This document shows positions 1 through 8,455 of a stretch of 62,456 nucleotides of DNA, piece after piece. The DNA comes from Treponema sp. (GTDB taxonomy: Bacteria > Spirochaetota > Spirochaetia > Treponematales > Treponemataceae): contig JAEDDW010000005.1 in NCBI GenBank assembly GCA_016293645.1, forward strand, positions 1-62,456, read 5' to 3'. Within the stretch, counting starts at the first letter, position 1. Every line of letters begins with the position of its first letter. The notes under the pieces were generated by a model. It made no database searches. It had not been told where the DNA came from and worked only from the letters and a program-made list of their open reading frames with translations. The translations under genes were made by a program, and so were the position numbers.

Positions 1-162
1 GGAGTAATAAGGGCTGAAATCACACCGCCGTGGCATACAATGACAATGTTCTTTTATGTCTTTAAGCCATTCAGCCAATGCGGCAGCCTGAGTTTTCCCA
101 AGTTCAGTAATAGAATCATTTTCATAGTCAGGCAGTGCGTGTCTTATCAAAGATAAATTCAT
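1..162 (-). pseudogene. Histidine phosphatase (phosphoglycerate-mutase-like) remnant, runs off the window
   Basis: Read from an ATG at 162. The first 34 codons are a normal N-terminus of a histidine phosphatase, with the catalytic LIRHA motif at residues 5-9 and the LTELGKTQA-type segment (here ITELGKTQAAALAEWLK) at 18-34. About four codons later the typical C-terminal strand and catalytic His motif (NIVIVCHGGVISALIT) appears, but one base out of frame. Roughly 90-110 residues that normally separate the two motifs are missing. I infer an internal deletion with frameshift, so the gene is probably dead. The first frame stays open to the window edge, so the true 3' end is not seen. Confidence 0.6.
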
Positions 163-168
163 ATTTTC

Positions 169-177
169 AATATAGCA
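169..177 (-). promoter_or_regulatory. Extended -10 promoter with no room for a leader
   Basis: The minus strand reads TGC TATATT, and only six bases separate the last T from the ATG at 162. There is no Shine-Dalgarno sequence in the gap. A transcript starting about 7 nt after the -10 would begin at the start codon, so the message would be leaderless. Confidence 0.5.
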
Positions 178-228
178 CAAAAATCAGGATAAAAGAGATC
201 AGTCAGATTACCAGGCAGTGACTTATCC

Positions 229-1014
229 TTACTGTCCGCCAACAATAAGACCCACATTGCCATACAATGTGATTCTGAGAATTCCTACAAGCACAAGATG
301 CAATGGATAGTACAGATAGAAGAACCACTTCATGCCCTTCCATTTACCGCGCTGTCCGTTGTAGTTTGCCATAAAAGGCCAGACAGTAATAACTCCAAGC
401 TGAACAAAAGCATACACTTTATCGATGCAGAAAAACCAGACGATGGAGTACATAAACACACAGCACATCATTGCTATAATCTGCCTTTTAAGATTTCCGT
501 AAAATCTGTTGATGTAAGCAATGGCAAGAACAGCGATGCAGCTCCAGTCGGAAGGAAAGGTAATTGCACAGACAGCAAAGGTAATTATGACTTTCAGAAA
601 TGAAGGGAATTTGCAGCGTTCATTATCATGGATGAACAAAAGCACGACAGCCCATGCAAGACTCCACATGACGCTTGTCTGATTAAAGAATCCTGTCTTA
701 AAAGGAGTGAAAGGAATTCCAAAGGCAAAATTATAGGCGAAATGTGAAATGATTGCAAAAATAAAAAGACGAGAAGCATACTTCTTTACATCGTGTGTAT
801 GATGATATCCTTCAGCAACCATGAACCACATGATAGGTGCTGTCAGACGTCCGATCATATGGAGGAGGATTATCCACCACTCATAATGATAGTTCGGAAT
901 CTGAGGCCATAAAGCGCAGGTGACATGATCAATGGTCATTGCGATTATGGCAAAGAGTTTTAGCTGATTTCCATTAAAACCTGAAAAGTTTTTCTTGTTT
1001 TCAATTTCATTCAT
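229..1014 (-). CDS. TraX family membrane protein
   Basis: This 261-residue protein matches the TraX family (named for the F-plasmid pilin acetylase). Most chromosomal members are uncharacterised integral membrane proteins. The family signature is clear near the N-terminus: LKLFAIIAMTIDHV at about residues 19-32 with the invariant DH, then IGRLTAPIMWFMVAEGYHHT at 54-73. Most of the rest is hydrophobic, consistent with eight or so membrane segments. The ATG at 1014 has AAGGAA about 8 nt upstream. It stands alone between two decayed genes, with no conjugation genes nearby, so a role in conjugation is not supported. An acyltransferase-like role on a surface component is possible but is inference. 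Confidence 0.85.
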   Translation of the reverse strand: MNEIENKKNFSGFNGNQLKLFAIIAMTIDHVTCALWPQIPNYHYEWWIILLHMIGRLTAPIMWFMVAEGYHHTHDVKKYASRLFIFAIISHFAYNFAFGIPFTPFKTGFFNQTSVMWSLAWAVVLLFIHDNERCKFPSFLKVIITFAVCAITFPSDWSCIAVLAIAYINRFYGNLKRQIIAMMCCVFMYSIVWFFCIDKVYAFVQLGVITVWPFMANYNGQRGKWKGMKWFFYLYYPLHLVLVGILRITLYGNVGLIVGGQ

Positions 1015-1128
1015 ATCGATTCATTCCTTATTGAAAGAAAATTCGTGTATCTTGATATAGACATAGTAAAACAAAAAACTGATATCAGTAATAACTAAAA
1101 ATGTAAGATGCAGATAATAGGAGGTAAG

Positions 1129-1820
1129 ATGCATCTGGTTTTTCTTTGTGACATCATCATGTGACCTGGGAAAAAGAGGCATGTTGTGTTGAAATATTTT
1201 ATATGGGGATATATAAGGTTTTCGTGTTGCTTCAATCCGTAAGCATAATCATGTTTTTTTACAACCATATATCTCTTCCCAGCGTGGAAGCAAAAAACAT
1301 ATTCAAATCTTTTTCTCTTTTGATTTTGACCTGTGCCATTATATCCATGGCAGGATCTATTGTTTTCCTCTCAGGAAATTCAAGAGGATACGATACGACG
1401 GCATTTTCTTACATGATCTGCACTTTCATAATGATGATTGCTGTGATTGAATACGATTTGCTTGAGGTTCTTGTGGCGGTCAATGATTATGCCACGGACA
1501 ACATATACGCAGGTCTTATTGCTGTCAGTAATGACGGCCAGATAATCTACAGAAATGATCCAGCGGTGAAAATATGCCATTCCATTACTGAAGAATACCA
1601 GCATGCTGAAAAAATAGAGCGCATGGCTTTAACGGATGCCATGACAGAATCTGGAAACCGCCGCTCCTACGAAATCAAGATTACGGAACTCCAGGAGTAT
1701 GGAATTACTGATGGAACAGTTTACATTTCCTTTGGGGCAGTTTCAAAAATAGAATATGCCGATATGACAATCCCTGAGCTTGCAAAATTTGCAGACATGC
1801 GAATGTATGAAGCAATATGA
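1129..1820 (+). pseudogene. Membrane GGDEF (diguanylate cyclase) protein with the catalytic core deleted
   Basis: A perfect AGGAGGT lies just before an ATG at 1129, but that frame stops after 11 codons; the remaining coding sequence is in another frame from about 1161. It encodes hydrophobic membrane segments, a PAS-like linker (VSNDGQIIYRND) and the start of a GGDEF domain (ALTDAMTESGNRRSYE, about residues 154-169). Immediately afterwards it jumps to the end of a GGDEF domain (VYISFGAVSK, then LAKFADMRMYEA). The GG(D/E)EF loop, which binds GTP and metal, is absent. An N-terminal frameshift plus an internal deletion of roughly 70-90 codons make this a pseudogene. It cannot make c-di-GMP. Confidence 0.75.
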
Positions 1821-1959
1821 AATGTCCTTTGTTCTTTGCTTCAATTGAAAGATCAAGATTTCTTCTTGTTGATAAAACTGTTTCAAATGTAAAACCTTCT
1901 GGATATTCAAAATAAACTCTTTTTGTCTGAACATCATATTTTGGGATTTTTGCAGATGA
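1818..1959 (-). pseudogene. Unidentified gene fragment
   Basis: The minus strand has about 48 codons with protein-like composition (IPKYDVQTKRVYFEYPEGF, then NLDLSIEAKNKGHFI) in a 98-codon open frame (1705-2001) that otherwise looks random and overlaps the GGDEF remnant on the other strand. No plausible start or ribosome site was found. I do not recognise the family. It may be a scrap of a decayed gene or chance. Confidence 0.2.
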
Positions 1960-1976
1960 AAACAAGTGATAAGGAA

Positions 1977-2010
1977 ATAAAAAAGGATTCCCAGCTTTCA
2001 CTGAGAATCC
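1977..2010 (-). terminator. Rho-independent terminator, distal one after tRNA-Ile
   Basis: On the minus strand a GGATTC...GAATCC stem (extended by CAG/CTG with one bulge pair) is followed by six T. It is the second terminator downstream of the tRNA at 2170-2242. Confidence 0.6.
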
Positions 2011-2020
2011 TGTAGTAGGT

Positions 2021-2047
2021 GGGCCATACGAGCAAGCTCGTTTGGCT
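2021..2047. repeat. Hairpin repeat copy 1 downstream of tRNA-Ile
   Basis: Minus strand: GCCA-A-ACGAGC / GCTCGT-A-TGGC, an 11-bp stem with one A-A mismatch. The outer arms match those of the hairpin at 2093-2122, while the tip differs. The outer arm also copies the ATGGCCC acceptor end of the adjacent tRNA. Confidence 0.55.
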
Positions 2048-2060
2048 ATAGGAAATCTAT

Positions 2061-2090
2061 AAAAAAAAATCCAGCATTCGCTGGATTTTA
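2061..2090 (-). terminator. Strong terminator downstream of tRNA-Ile
   Basis: A perfect 10-bp stem (AAAATCCAGC with GCTGGATTTT) around a 4-base loop, followed on the minus strand by nine T. It is about 80 nt past the tRNA 3' end. Confidence 0.75.
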
Positions 2091-2092
2091 TT

Positions 2093-2122
2093 GGGCCATA
2101 CGTCGCCTTGCGCCGTTTGGCC
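2093..2122. repeat. Hairpin repeat copy 2 downstream of tRNA-Ile
   Basis: It has the same outer stem as copy 1 (GGCCA-A-ACG / CGT-A-TGGCC) but a different tip (CGC-AAG-GCG). A further 8-bp hairpin (AACATTTC with GAAATGTT) lies at about 2143-2170 and abuts the tRNA 3' end. Confidence 0.5.
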
Positions 2123-2169
2123 TTAAGGAAGTGATATACGTAACATTTCTCACTTCGTTACGAAATGTT

Positions 2170-2242
<73 letters not shown>

Positions 2243-2302
2243 GAAACGCGCTGCTTATGATAACATTTTTAAGGAATATTGGTCAAGGTTGATTCCATCA
2301 TG

Positions 2303-5300
2303 CTATATTTCATGCTTCGTATTTGGTTCAGCTACCATCAACAATCCTTCTTCTGCATTTAATTCATATTCAAAAGAATTTTTACTTACATCACTAATGT
2401 CAATAATATTATCAGTCCACATTTCACACTGCCTGATTACTGTTTTCAAAGCATCTTCCTGACCTTCTGGCGGATATTTATATTTTTTCAAAAGCTTTTT
2501 TACAATCATACGCATCTTTGCACGAGCTGATTCTTTTTTCTGCCAGTCGATTGTTTTATTCTTTCGAAGAGTTTCTGTAAGTTCTTTTGTAAGGGCAATT
2601 AAATCTTCATTTGAATAGAAATCTTTAACAGCTTCCGGTTTAGTAAGAGCATCGTAGAATGCAAGTTCTTCATCTGTGAGGCCGAGTTTGTTTCCTTCTT
2701 CGTTTGCATGAAGCATTTCTTTTGCAAGCTTTAAAAGCTCCTGAATTACTTCTTCGTTTGTAAGCATTCCGTTCAAGTAACGGTTTAGTGTTTGCTGGAT
2801 GAGTTCGCTGAAGGCTTCTGATTTTACAAGGTTTGTGCGTTTGTAAACTTTTACCTGTTCTTCAATCAACTTCTTGAGCATTTCTACGGCGAGGTTCTTT
2901 TCTTTTATCTTTGAAACATTTTCAAGGAAGGTCGGGTCAAAGAGATTTACTTTTTCGCCGATGTCAGAGAAAAGATTTATAACGCCGTCGGATTTTACTG
3001 ATTGTTTGAGAAGTTCGTTTATGCGGTCGTTGATTTCTTTAAGGGAAAATTTCTTGCCAGATGGATTATATAAAATACGCATTACAAGAACGCGGACAGA
3101 TTCAAAGAAGGCGGCTTCAAGACGCATATGCTCTTTTACCATAGATGAACAAAGTGAAAGGGCTTGCTTGAGCATAAGAGCTTCTTTTATAAATGCCTGT
3201 TTTTTTTCTTCTTTATCTGGAGCAACAATAAAGTTTACTGCCCCACTGATTGTCATACCGCGTTGTAAATCAGAACCTTCGTAGAATGAAGTGTAATCAT
3301 AGCCAAAGAAAAGATTTCGGCAGATTTCAAGCTTTTCCTGGAACTTAGGGAAGGCTCGTTTTGCAACATCCATTTCACCGTAGTTCTGGCGGTCTCGGAC
3401 TGTGTAGTCGTTCATGGCCTGTTTAAGGGCGCTTGCGATTCGTCGCAAGCTATCGCTTGCTTACCGAGTTTTTGCTTTGCAAAAACTCGCATTCATGCTG
3501 CGAGTTTGCGTAGCAAACTCGATGAACATCCCTCGGATGTTCCGTTTACACGGGCAATTGCCTGCATAAGGTTGTAGCTTTCCATCGGCTTGTAAACATA
3601 CATTGTTGCAAGAGAAGGAACATCAAAACCTGTAAGCCACATATCAACAACGATTGCAATTTTTAGCGGGTTGCAAGTTCCTGCTTGCGATGTTTGTTGC
3701 CGATGATTGCACGCCATTCTTCCGGATCCTTGTTGCTTTCGGTCATTACAACGGCAATTCGGGCATCGTCACCAGGTACTGTAATCTGCTTTGAGCCGAC
3801 TGTGACCTGAAAAGTTGTTCCCGCCCAGGATGGCCGTAGCTCCAGAATACGATTAAAAATCTTCATGGCAATTGAGCGGTTATAAGCAACAATCATTGCC
3901 TTTCTGGTATAAAGATACTGGCGTTCGTTTTCGTAGTGATTAAGAATATCATCAACAAGAGAGTTGATAGTTTTTTCGTGGCCGAGAATTTCTTCCATCT
4001 TGCCAAGTTCATGTTTGCTTTTTTCGATTACTTCTTCGTCTGCATTGTTTACGAGGGCAGAATATTCGGCATCAATCTGGGCAAGCACTTTACCATCAAG
4101 CTTAAGTTTGATAACACGGCTTTCGTAATAAACAGGGCGGGTTGCTCCATCTTCTACAGCCTGAGTCATATCATATACATCGATGTAGTCACCGAAGACT
4201 TCGATAGTGCTGCGGTCTTCACGGGAAATTGGAGTACCAGTAAATCCGATATAACTAGCGTTCGGAAGACTGTCTCGGATTATGCGGTACCTGTCACGGT
4301 CTTTACAATCGCATTTCCATTTTCGTCTAGTAAAACATTTCCATCTTTATTTTTTACAGTCTTGACCTTTTCTGTAAGTCCGTATTGGCCTCGGTGAGCT
4401 TCATCCGCCATTACGATGATATTATTTCTGTCGCTGAGTGGCTCATCACTTTCCTCGAACTTCTGCATTGTGGTAAAGATGATGCCGTTTGCCTTACGTC
4501 CTTCAAGAAGTTGCTTCAGATGTTCGCGGCTTTCTGCCTGAACAGGTTCCTGCCGCAGGAAATCTTTACAATTACAGAACTGTCCATAAAGCTGATTATC
4601 CAGATCATTGCGGTCTGTAATAACAACGATTGTGGGCGAATCAATTGCCTGCTGCAAAAGGTGAGCATAGAAAACCATAGAAAGAGATTTTCCAGAGCCC
4701 TGAGTATGCCAGAAGACTCCAATCTTTCCGTCCCCATTTACAGCAATCTTTGTTCGTTCAACTGCCTTACGAACCGCAAAATACTGATGGTAACCTGCAA
4801 GAATCCTATAGGAGTTTATTCCATAATTATTAAAACAGATAAAGTTTTTGATGATGTCGAGCAGGCGAGCTTTCTGGAAAATGCCTTCAAAGAAAGTTGT
4901 GAAATCTACAAAGGACTTGGATTCCATGTTGCCGTCTTTTGTCTTGCGCGGGGAACTTCGTTGCAATTTCCATTCCATAAAACGGTCTTCACCAGAAGTA
5001 ATAGTTCCGGCTTTAGATGTAAGCTGATCCGACATAACACATATGCAGTTGTAAATAAACATACTAGGTATTTCCTGCATGTAATTACGAATCTGTGTGT
5101 ACGCTTCGCTCGCATCAGTCTGTTCACGACTTGGAGATTTTAATTCAAAAAGACAGATTGGGAGTCCATTTAGGAAAAGCAGAATATCAGGCCGCTTGTT
5201 TGAGTTTTCTATGAATGTCCACTGGTTAGCAACGATGTAAGAATTTTTGTCGCCAGGCTTTCCGGCATTTTCAAAGTCTGCTATATAAATGATGTCAGAT

Positions 5301-5602
5301 TTAGTTTCGCCATTTGCGGAAAAGCTTACTTCAATACCATTCTGCAGGTATTCCATAAAAAGGGCATTTTTCTTTTTAAGTTCAGCGTTTTCAAAGTTTC
5401 GGAGTTTAAGAAGAGCCTCGTCAATTGCAGCAGGAGCCGCCTTTGGGTTAAGTCTGCGGATAGAATCTTCAAGAACAGAATCATACAACGGAGAATGCCA
5501 GTCGCGATCAATGTCTGGGCCATAAACATGCTCCCACCCCATATTCTGGAACAACTCAATCAGAGCATTTTCATAGGCTTCTTCGTTGTAATCGGCGGAC
5601 AT
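2303..5602 (-). pseudogene. hsdR: Type I restriction subunit HsdR, broken in three places
   Basis: HsdR is the DNA translocase and nuclease of type I restriction. From the ATG at 5602 (AAGGAG 10 nt upstream) the gene has the PD-(D/E)XK nuclease (RPDILLFLNG...FELKSP), Walker A (HTQGSGKS), and DEAH (ADEAHRGQYG). The frame then shifts near 4290; the next frame starts with YRIIRDSLPNASYIGFTGTP and runs to about 3670. A second shift near 3690 loses about eight codons before the helicase motif KIAIVVDMWLTGFDVPS. A third break at 3436-3543 replaces about 15 conserved codons (between ARVN and IASALKQ) with a chain of palindromes. The C-terminal 380 codons (3448-2303) are then intact. No full-length nuclease can be made, so restriction is lost. 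Confidence 0.9.
3431..3543. repeat. Chain of overlapping palindromes inserted in hsdR
   Basis: Successive perfect hairpins are packed with no spacer: arms GCTTGCGA (loop TTCG), GCAAGC (loop TATC), CGAGTTTTTGC (loop TTT), AAACTCGCA (loop TTCATGC), CGAGTTTGC (loop GTA), GATG (loop AA) and GAACATCC (loop CTC). Most arms pair with both the arm before and the arm after. The first arm belongs to native hsdR codons (Ile-Ala-Ser). The block replaces the codons for the conserved RVFKDKEGG-like segment and shifts the frame. Confidence 0.8.
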
Positions 5603-5680
5603 ATAATCAAAGCTCCTTATTAATTTATTATACATCCAAAATGTTATAAAAACTATTTCAAATACGGAACCAGAACTTTA

Positions 5681-5709
5681 TTGACATTCCCATATTAAGA
5701 ACTTATAAT
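5681..5709 (+). promoter_or_regulatory. Consensus sigma70 promoter of the higB operon
   Basis: TTGACA (5681-5686), a 17-bp spacer and TATAAT (5704-5709) match the consensus exactly. It lies in the 152-bp divergent region shared with hsdR, and points to high expression when not repressed. Confidence 0.85.
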
Positions 5710-5712
5710 ATA

Positions 5713-5730
5713 GTTACCTAAATAGGGAAC
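5713..5730. promoter_or_regulatory. Operator-like inverted repeat at the higB promoter
   Basis: GTTACCTAAATAGGGAAC is an inverted repeat with one mismatched pair, starting 3 nt after the -10 box and covering the expected transcription start. A further GGAAC half-site is at 5666-5670, upstream of the -35. By analogy with HigA systems, the HTH of the antitoxin would bind here to repress its own operon. Confidence 0.6.
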
Positions 5731-5754
5731 TAATTGTCAAGGAGAAATGTTCTT

Positions 5755-6048
5755 TTGCATGTAATAAAAAAGAAAACATTAACGGATTACTCTGAAACGC
5801 ATGCTATAGTTAAAGCAGACCTTGATTCATGGTACATAGAAGCAAAAAGTGCAATTTGGAAAACCCCGCAAGATATTAAAAATCGGTTTCCTTCAGCAAG
5901 TTTTCTGGCAGACAATAAAGTTGTATTTAATATTCATGGTAATGATTACCGTTTACTAACAAGAATAAACTATGATAGCGGAACGGTATTCATTTTATTC
6001 ATAGGTACTCATGCTGAGTATAATAAATATGATATGGGGGCTATATAA
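5755..6048 (+). CDS. higB: HigB-type toxin (mRNA interferase), type II toxin-antitoxin
   Basis: This protein of about 97 residues has the HigB/RelE-like fold signature: KKTLTDYSETH near the N-terminus, WKTPQDIKNRFPSASFLA (about 37-54), NKVVFNIHGNDYRLLTRINY and the C-terminal FIGTHAEYNKYD. HigB toxins cleave mRNA on the ribosome. I prefer the TTG start at 5755, which gives MHVIKKKTL as in other HigB proteins and has AAGGAG 10 nt upstream; a longer frame from TTG 5734 would include the Shine-Dalgarno itself. The stop overlaps the next start (TAATG). The order toxin first, antitoxin second is typical of higBA. Confidence 0.88.
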   Translation: MHVIKKKTLTDYSETHAIVKADLDSWYIEAKSAIWKTPQDIKNRFPSASFLADNKVVFNIHGNDYRLLTRINYDSGTVFILFIGTHAEYNKYDMGAI

Positions 6049-7244
6049 TGATTTCTCCTAAAGTTATAAAAACAGAAGAAGAATATAATACTATTCTTAA
6101 CAGAATTGAAGAAATTTTTGACTCAAAACCAGGAACACCAGAATTTGATGAACTTGAACTCCTTGTAAAGCTTGTAGAAATTTACGAAGATGAAAAATAT
6201 CCAATGGATCTTCCAAGTCCTGTTGCCGCAATCAAATTCCGCATGGAACAACAGGGCCTTAAAAGCAAAGATTTAATTCCCTACATTGGAAGTAAATCAA
6301 AAGTTTCAGAAGTATTATCCGGAAAAAGAGCTCTTAGCCTTAATATGATTCGCAAACTTCACGAAGGTTTAGGAATTCCCGCAGAAGTTCTTATTCAGGA
6401 ATCTGGAAAAGAATTACCAGACTCTTTTATCATGGAACATGGAATAAACTTTCCCTTTACAGAAATATATAAGCGCGGCTGGTTTAAAACTTTCTTTGAT
6501 GGAACTCTGGCTCAGGCAAAAGAATTAAAAGAAGAACTGATAATCAAATTTATCGGAAACTTCAATATTCAAGATGTTGCCCTTTGTTATAACAGAAAGT
6601 CAGAAAATAAAGAATCTGAAAATCTAGATGATATTCTCATGGCCTGGCGAATAAGAGTTATGAATCTTGCCGCTGCAGAAAAACTTCCAAAGTGGGATAA
6701 AGATGTTCTTTCAGAACAATTCTTCTCGCATTTAGCAATGCTTAGTGTTTTTGATGAAGGCCCAAAACTTGCAAAAGAATTGTTAAATAAAGTGGGAATT
6801 CATTTTATTATCGAAGAGCATCTTGAAAAATCACATCTTGATGGTTCTTCAATGCTTATGCCCGATGGAAGCCCATTAATTGCCTTAACCTTGCGTTATG
6901 ACCGTCTCGACTCTTTCTGGTTTACTCTTTTCCACGAACTTGCACATGTAAAAAAACATCTGTCAAAAAATAATACCGCTTACTTTGATGATATTACAAA
7001 TGAAATGAGCAAAACAATTGAAAGAGAAGCCGACACATACGCAAAAGAAATGTTAATTCCTATGAACATCTGGAAAACTTCGGGCCTGACAATTTCTTCC
7101 ACCCCAATGGCAATAAGAAATTTTGCAGAAGAACAGCATATCAGTCCCGCAATACCAGCCGGCCGTCTCCGTTTTGAGAACAAAAACTATTCGGTATTCA
7201 CAAACCTTATCGGGAATGGTGCGGTAAGGGAGATGTTTAAATGA
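6048..7244 (+). CDS. higA: HigA-type antitoxin fused to an ImmA/IrrE (M78) metallopeptidase
   Basis: The 398-residue protein has an Xre-like helix-turn-helix at about residues 60-120 (AAIKFRMEQQGL, then YIGSKSKVSEVLSGKRALS) as in HigA. Its C-terminal half is an ImmA/IrrE-type zinc peptidase with FHELAHVKKHL (HExxH, about 297-307) and a downstream EREADTYAKEMLIP, which supplies the third zinc ligand. An ordinary HigA is about 100-130 residues, so this is a long fusion form. ImmA-type peptidases cleave repressors when induced, so the antitoxin could carry its own release switch; that is inference. It overlaps higB by one base and the next gene by four (ATGA), so translation is coupled. Confidence 0.88.
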   Translation: MISPKVIKTEEEYNTILNRIEEIFDSKPGTPEFDELELLVKLVEIYEDEKYPMDLPSPVAAIKFRMEQQGLKSKDLIPYIGSKSKVSEVLSGKRALSLNMIRKLHEGLGIPAEVLIQESGKELPDSFIMEHGINFPFTEIYKRGWFKTFFDGTLAQAKELKEELIIKFIGNFNIQDVALCYNRKSENKESENLDDILMAWRIRVMNLAAAEKLPKWDKDVLSEQFFSHLAMLSVFDEGPKLAKELLNKVGIHFIIEEHLEKSHLDGSSMLMPDGSPLIALTLRYDRLDSFWFTLFHELAHVKKHLSKNNTAYFDDITNEMSKTIEREADTYAKEMLIPMNIWKTSGLTISSTPMAIRNFAEEQHISPAIPAGRLRFENKNYSVFTNLIGNGAVREMFK

Positions 7245-7825
7245 AAAAAATTTTAAAATTATTTGATGAATCAAAAACTTTGCAAATTATTTTAGATAAA
7301 TGCATTATCGGAATCTTTATTTTGTTAGCAGCTTTTCTTATAAATATAAATCTTGAAAATGCAAAAACTAAAAATAAAATTGCAGAACTTTCAGTTTCAA
7401 GATTTATTAATGCAACGAATGACATTTGGAAAAAGATAGATGAAGTCGAAATGTTATCCTCTGAAATATGTAGTGATGCGTTTGTTTATGCTCTTGAGGA
7501 AAAGTCTTTTGATAAATATTCATTTCAATATCAGTCTAGCTTTTCAGAGCAATACAAGTTGTATGAATTAAAAATGAATGAAAGTAAATTGTTTATAAGC
7601 CAAAATGAATATATTCTTGGACACGATGTTTCTCATCAGTTTTATATATACCTTGAATATCTAAGAATGCAAACAGATACGAAAATAGATTATTATTTAT
7701 CTGGTACGAATAATGATAAAGAACGGAATCTTAAAGCTGAAGAAGAATTTTCAAAAGAAAAGAACAAATATAAATTTAGTTTACTAGATGCTCAGAAATT
7801 TGCAATAAAAAGATTCCTAAAATAA
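7241..7825 (+). CDS. Small single-span membrane protein, third gene of the higBA operon
   Basis: I do not recognise this 194-residue protein. It has one membrane segment at about residues 20-38 (LDKCIIGIFILLAAFLININ) followed by a soluble, largely helical, Lys/Glu-rich domain with no Cys pairs or catalytic motif that I can see. The start overlaps the higA stop (ATGA), so it is translated from the same mRNA. AT-rich codon use matches higBA rather than the housekeeping genes. It converges on the rhuM remnant, and the 3' ends overlap by 9 bp. A membrane sensor or effector for the toxin-antitoxin pair is a guess based only on linkage. Confidence 0.75.
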   Translation: MKKILKLFDESKTLQIILDKCIIGIFILLAAFLININLENAKTKNKIAELSVSRFINATNDIWKKIDEVEMLSSEICSDAFVYALEEKSFDKYSFQYQSSFSEQYKLYELKMNESKLFISQNEYILGHDVSHQFYIYLEYLRMQTDTKIDYYLSGTNNDKERNLKAEEEFSKEKNKYKFSLLDAQKFAIKRFLK

Positions 7826-8236
7826 CAGCGACCACAAATAACTGTTCCATTTGAAATATCTTCTTACCATCGTAAAGCCTTTTCGGATATATTCATTCAG
7901 CCGCTTTGTTGCCCATTGACGGAACTGCGTAACAATCTTGGATTTTATTTGGTATCCCAGGGAGATAATCATATCGAGGTTGTAATATTTTGTCTGATAC
8001 GATTTTCCATCCGCCGCAGTTGTTCGGAAATTCCGAACAACTGAATCTTCTTTTAGCTCTTCTGCCTCAAAAATATGCTTTATATGTTCGCTTACATTTG
8101 CCTTGCTCGAACCATACAAATCCACCAGCTGAGCCTGAGTAAGCCAGACAGTTTCGCCTTCAAAACGAACATCAACAGAAATCTTTTCGTCCGCAGTCTT
8201 AAAAATCACGATCTCACTTTTATTGTCTGTTGGCAT
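7817..8236 (-). pseudogene. RhuM family protein, truncated
   Basis: The ATG at 8236 has GGAGG 7 nt upstream. Residues 1-123 are a RhuM N-terminus: VDVRFEGETVWLTQAQLVDL, VSEHIKHIF, SVVRNFRTTAADGKSYQTKY and GYQIKSKIVTQFRQWATKRL. The family usually runs to about 330 residues, but here homology ends at about 7867 and a short unrelated tail reaches the stop, so about 200 residues are missing. RhuM genes are commonly embedded in type I restriction loci, between hsdM and hsdS; their function is unknown. The remaining part could still be translated, but I treat it as a truncated relic. Confidence 0.75.
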
Positions 8237-8262
8237 TGTTGTACCTCCGAAAATTTATAAGT

Positions 8263-8410
8263 AGAAGGGGAAAGCCTTCCCCTCGCTCCCAAGCCAAGTC
8301 GCTCCACGAATCGCCCCTGCAAGCAGTGCCGATTCTCTCCGCTTTGTTGGCTTGTCCGATACCCCTTCGCCTATGGGCACAGCCCCTAAACCTGATAGTT
8401 CGCTAACGGG
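8263..8410. repeat. Structured repeat, copy A, upstream of rhuM
   Basis: It begins with a GGGGAA / TTCCCC hairpin and ends with TACCCCTTCGCCTA, a GGGC-ACA-GCCC hairpin and CCTAAACCTGATAG. Between them are three nested stems: AAGCCAA/TTGGCTT outside, GAATCG/CGATTC inside, and CTGC-AA-GCAG at the tip. The flanks are shared with the copy at 9808-9907, which also precedes a rhuM start; the centre differs. Confidence 0.7.
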
Positions 8411-8455
8411 TACAAAATCCGTACATAAAAACATTTTTCCTTGACTTATAGTTTA

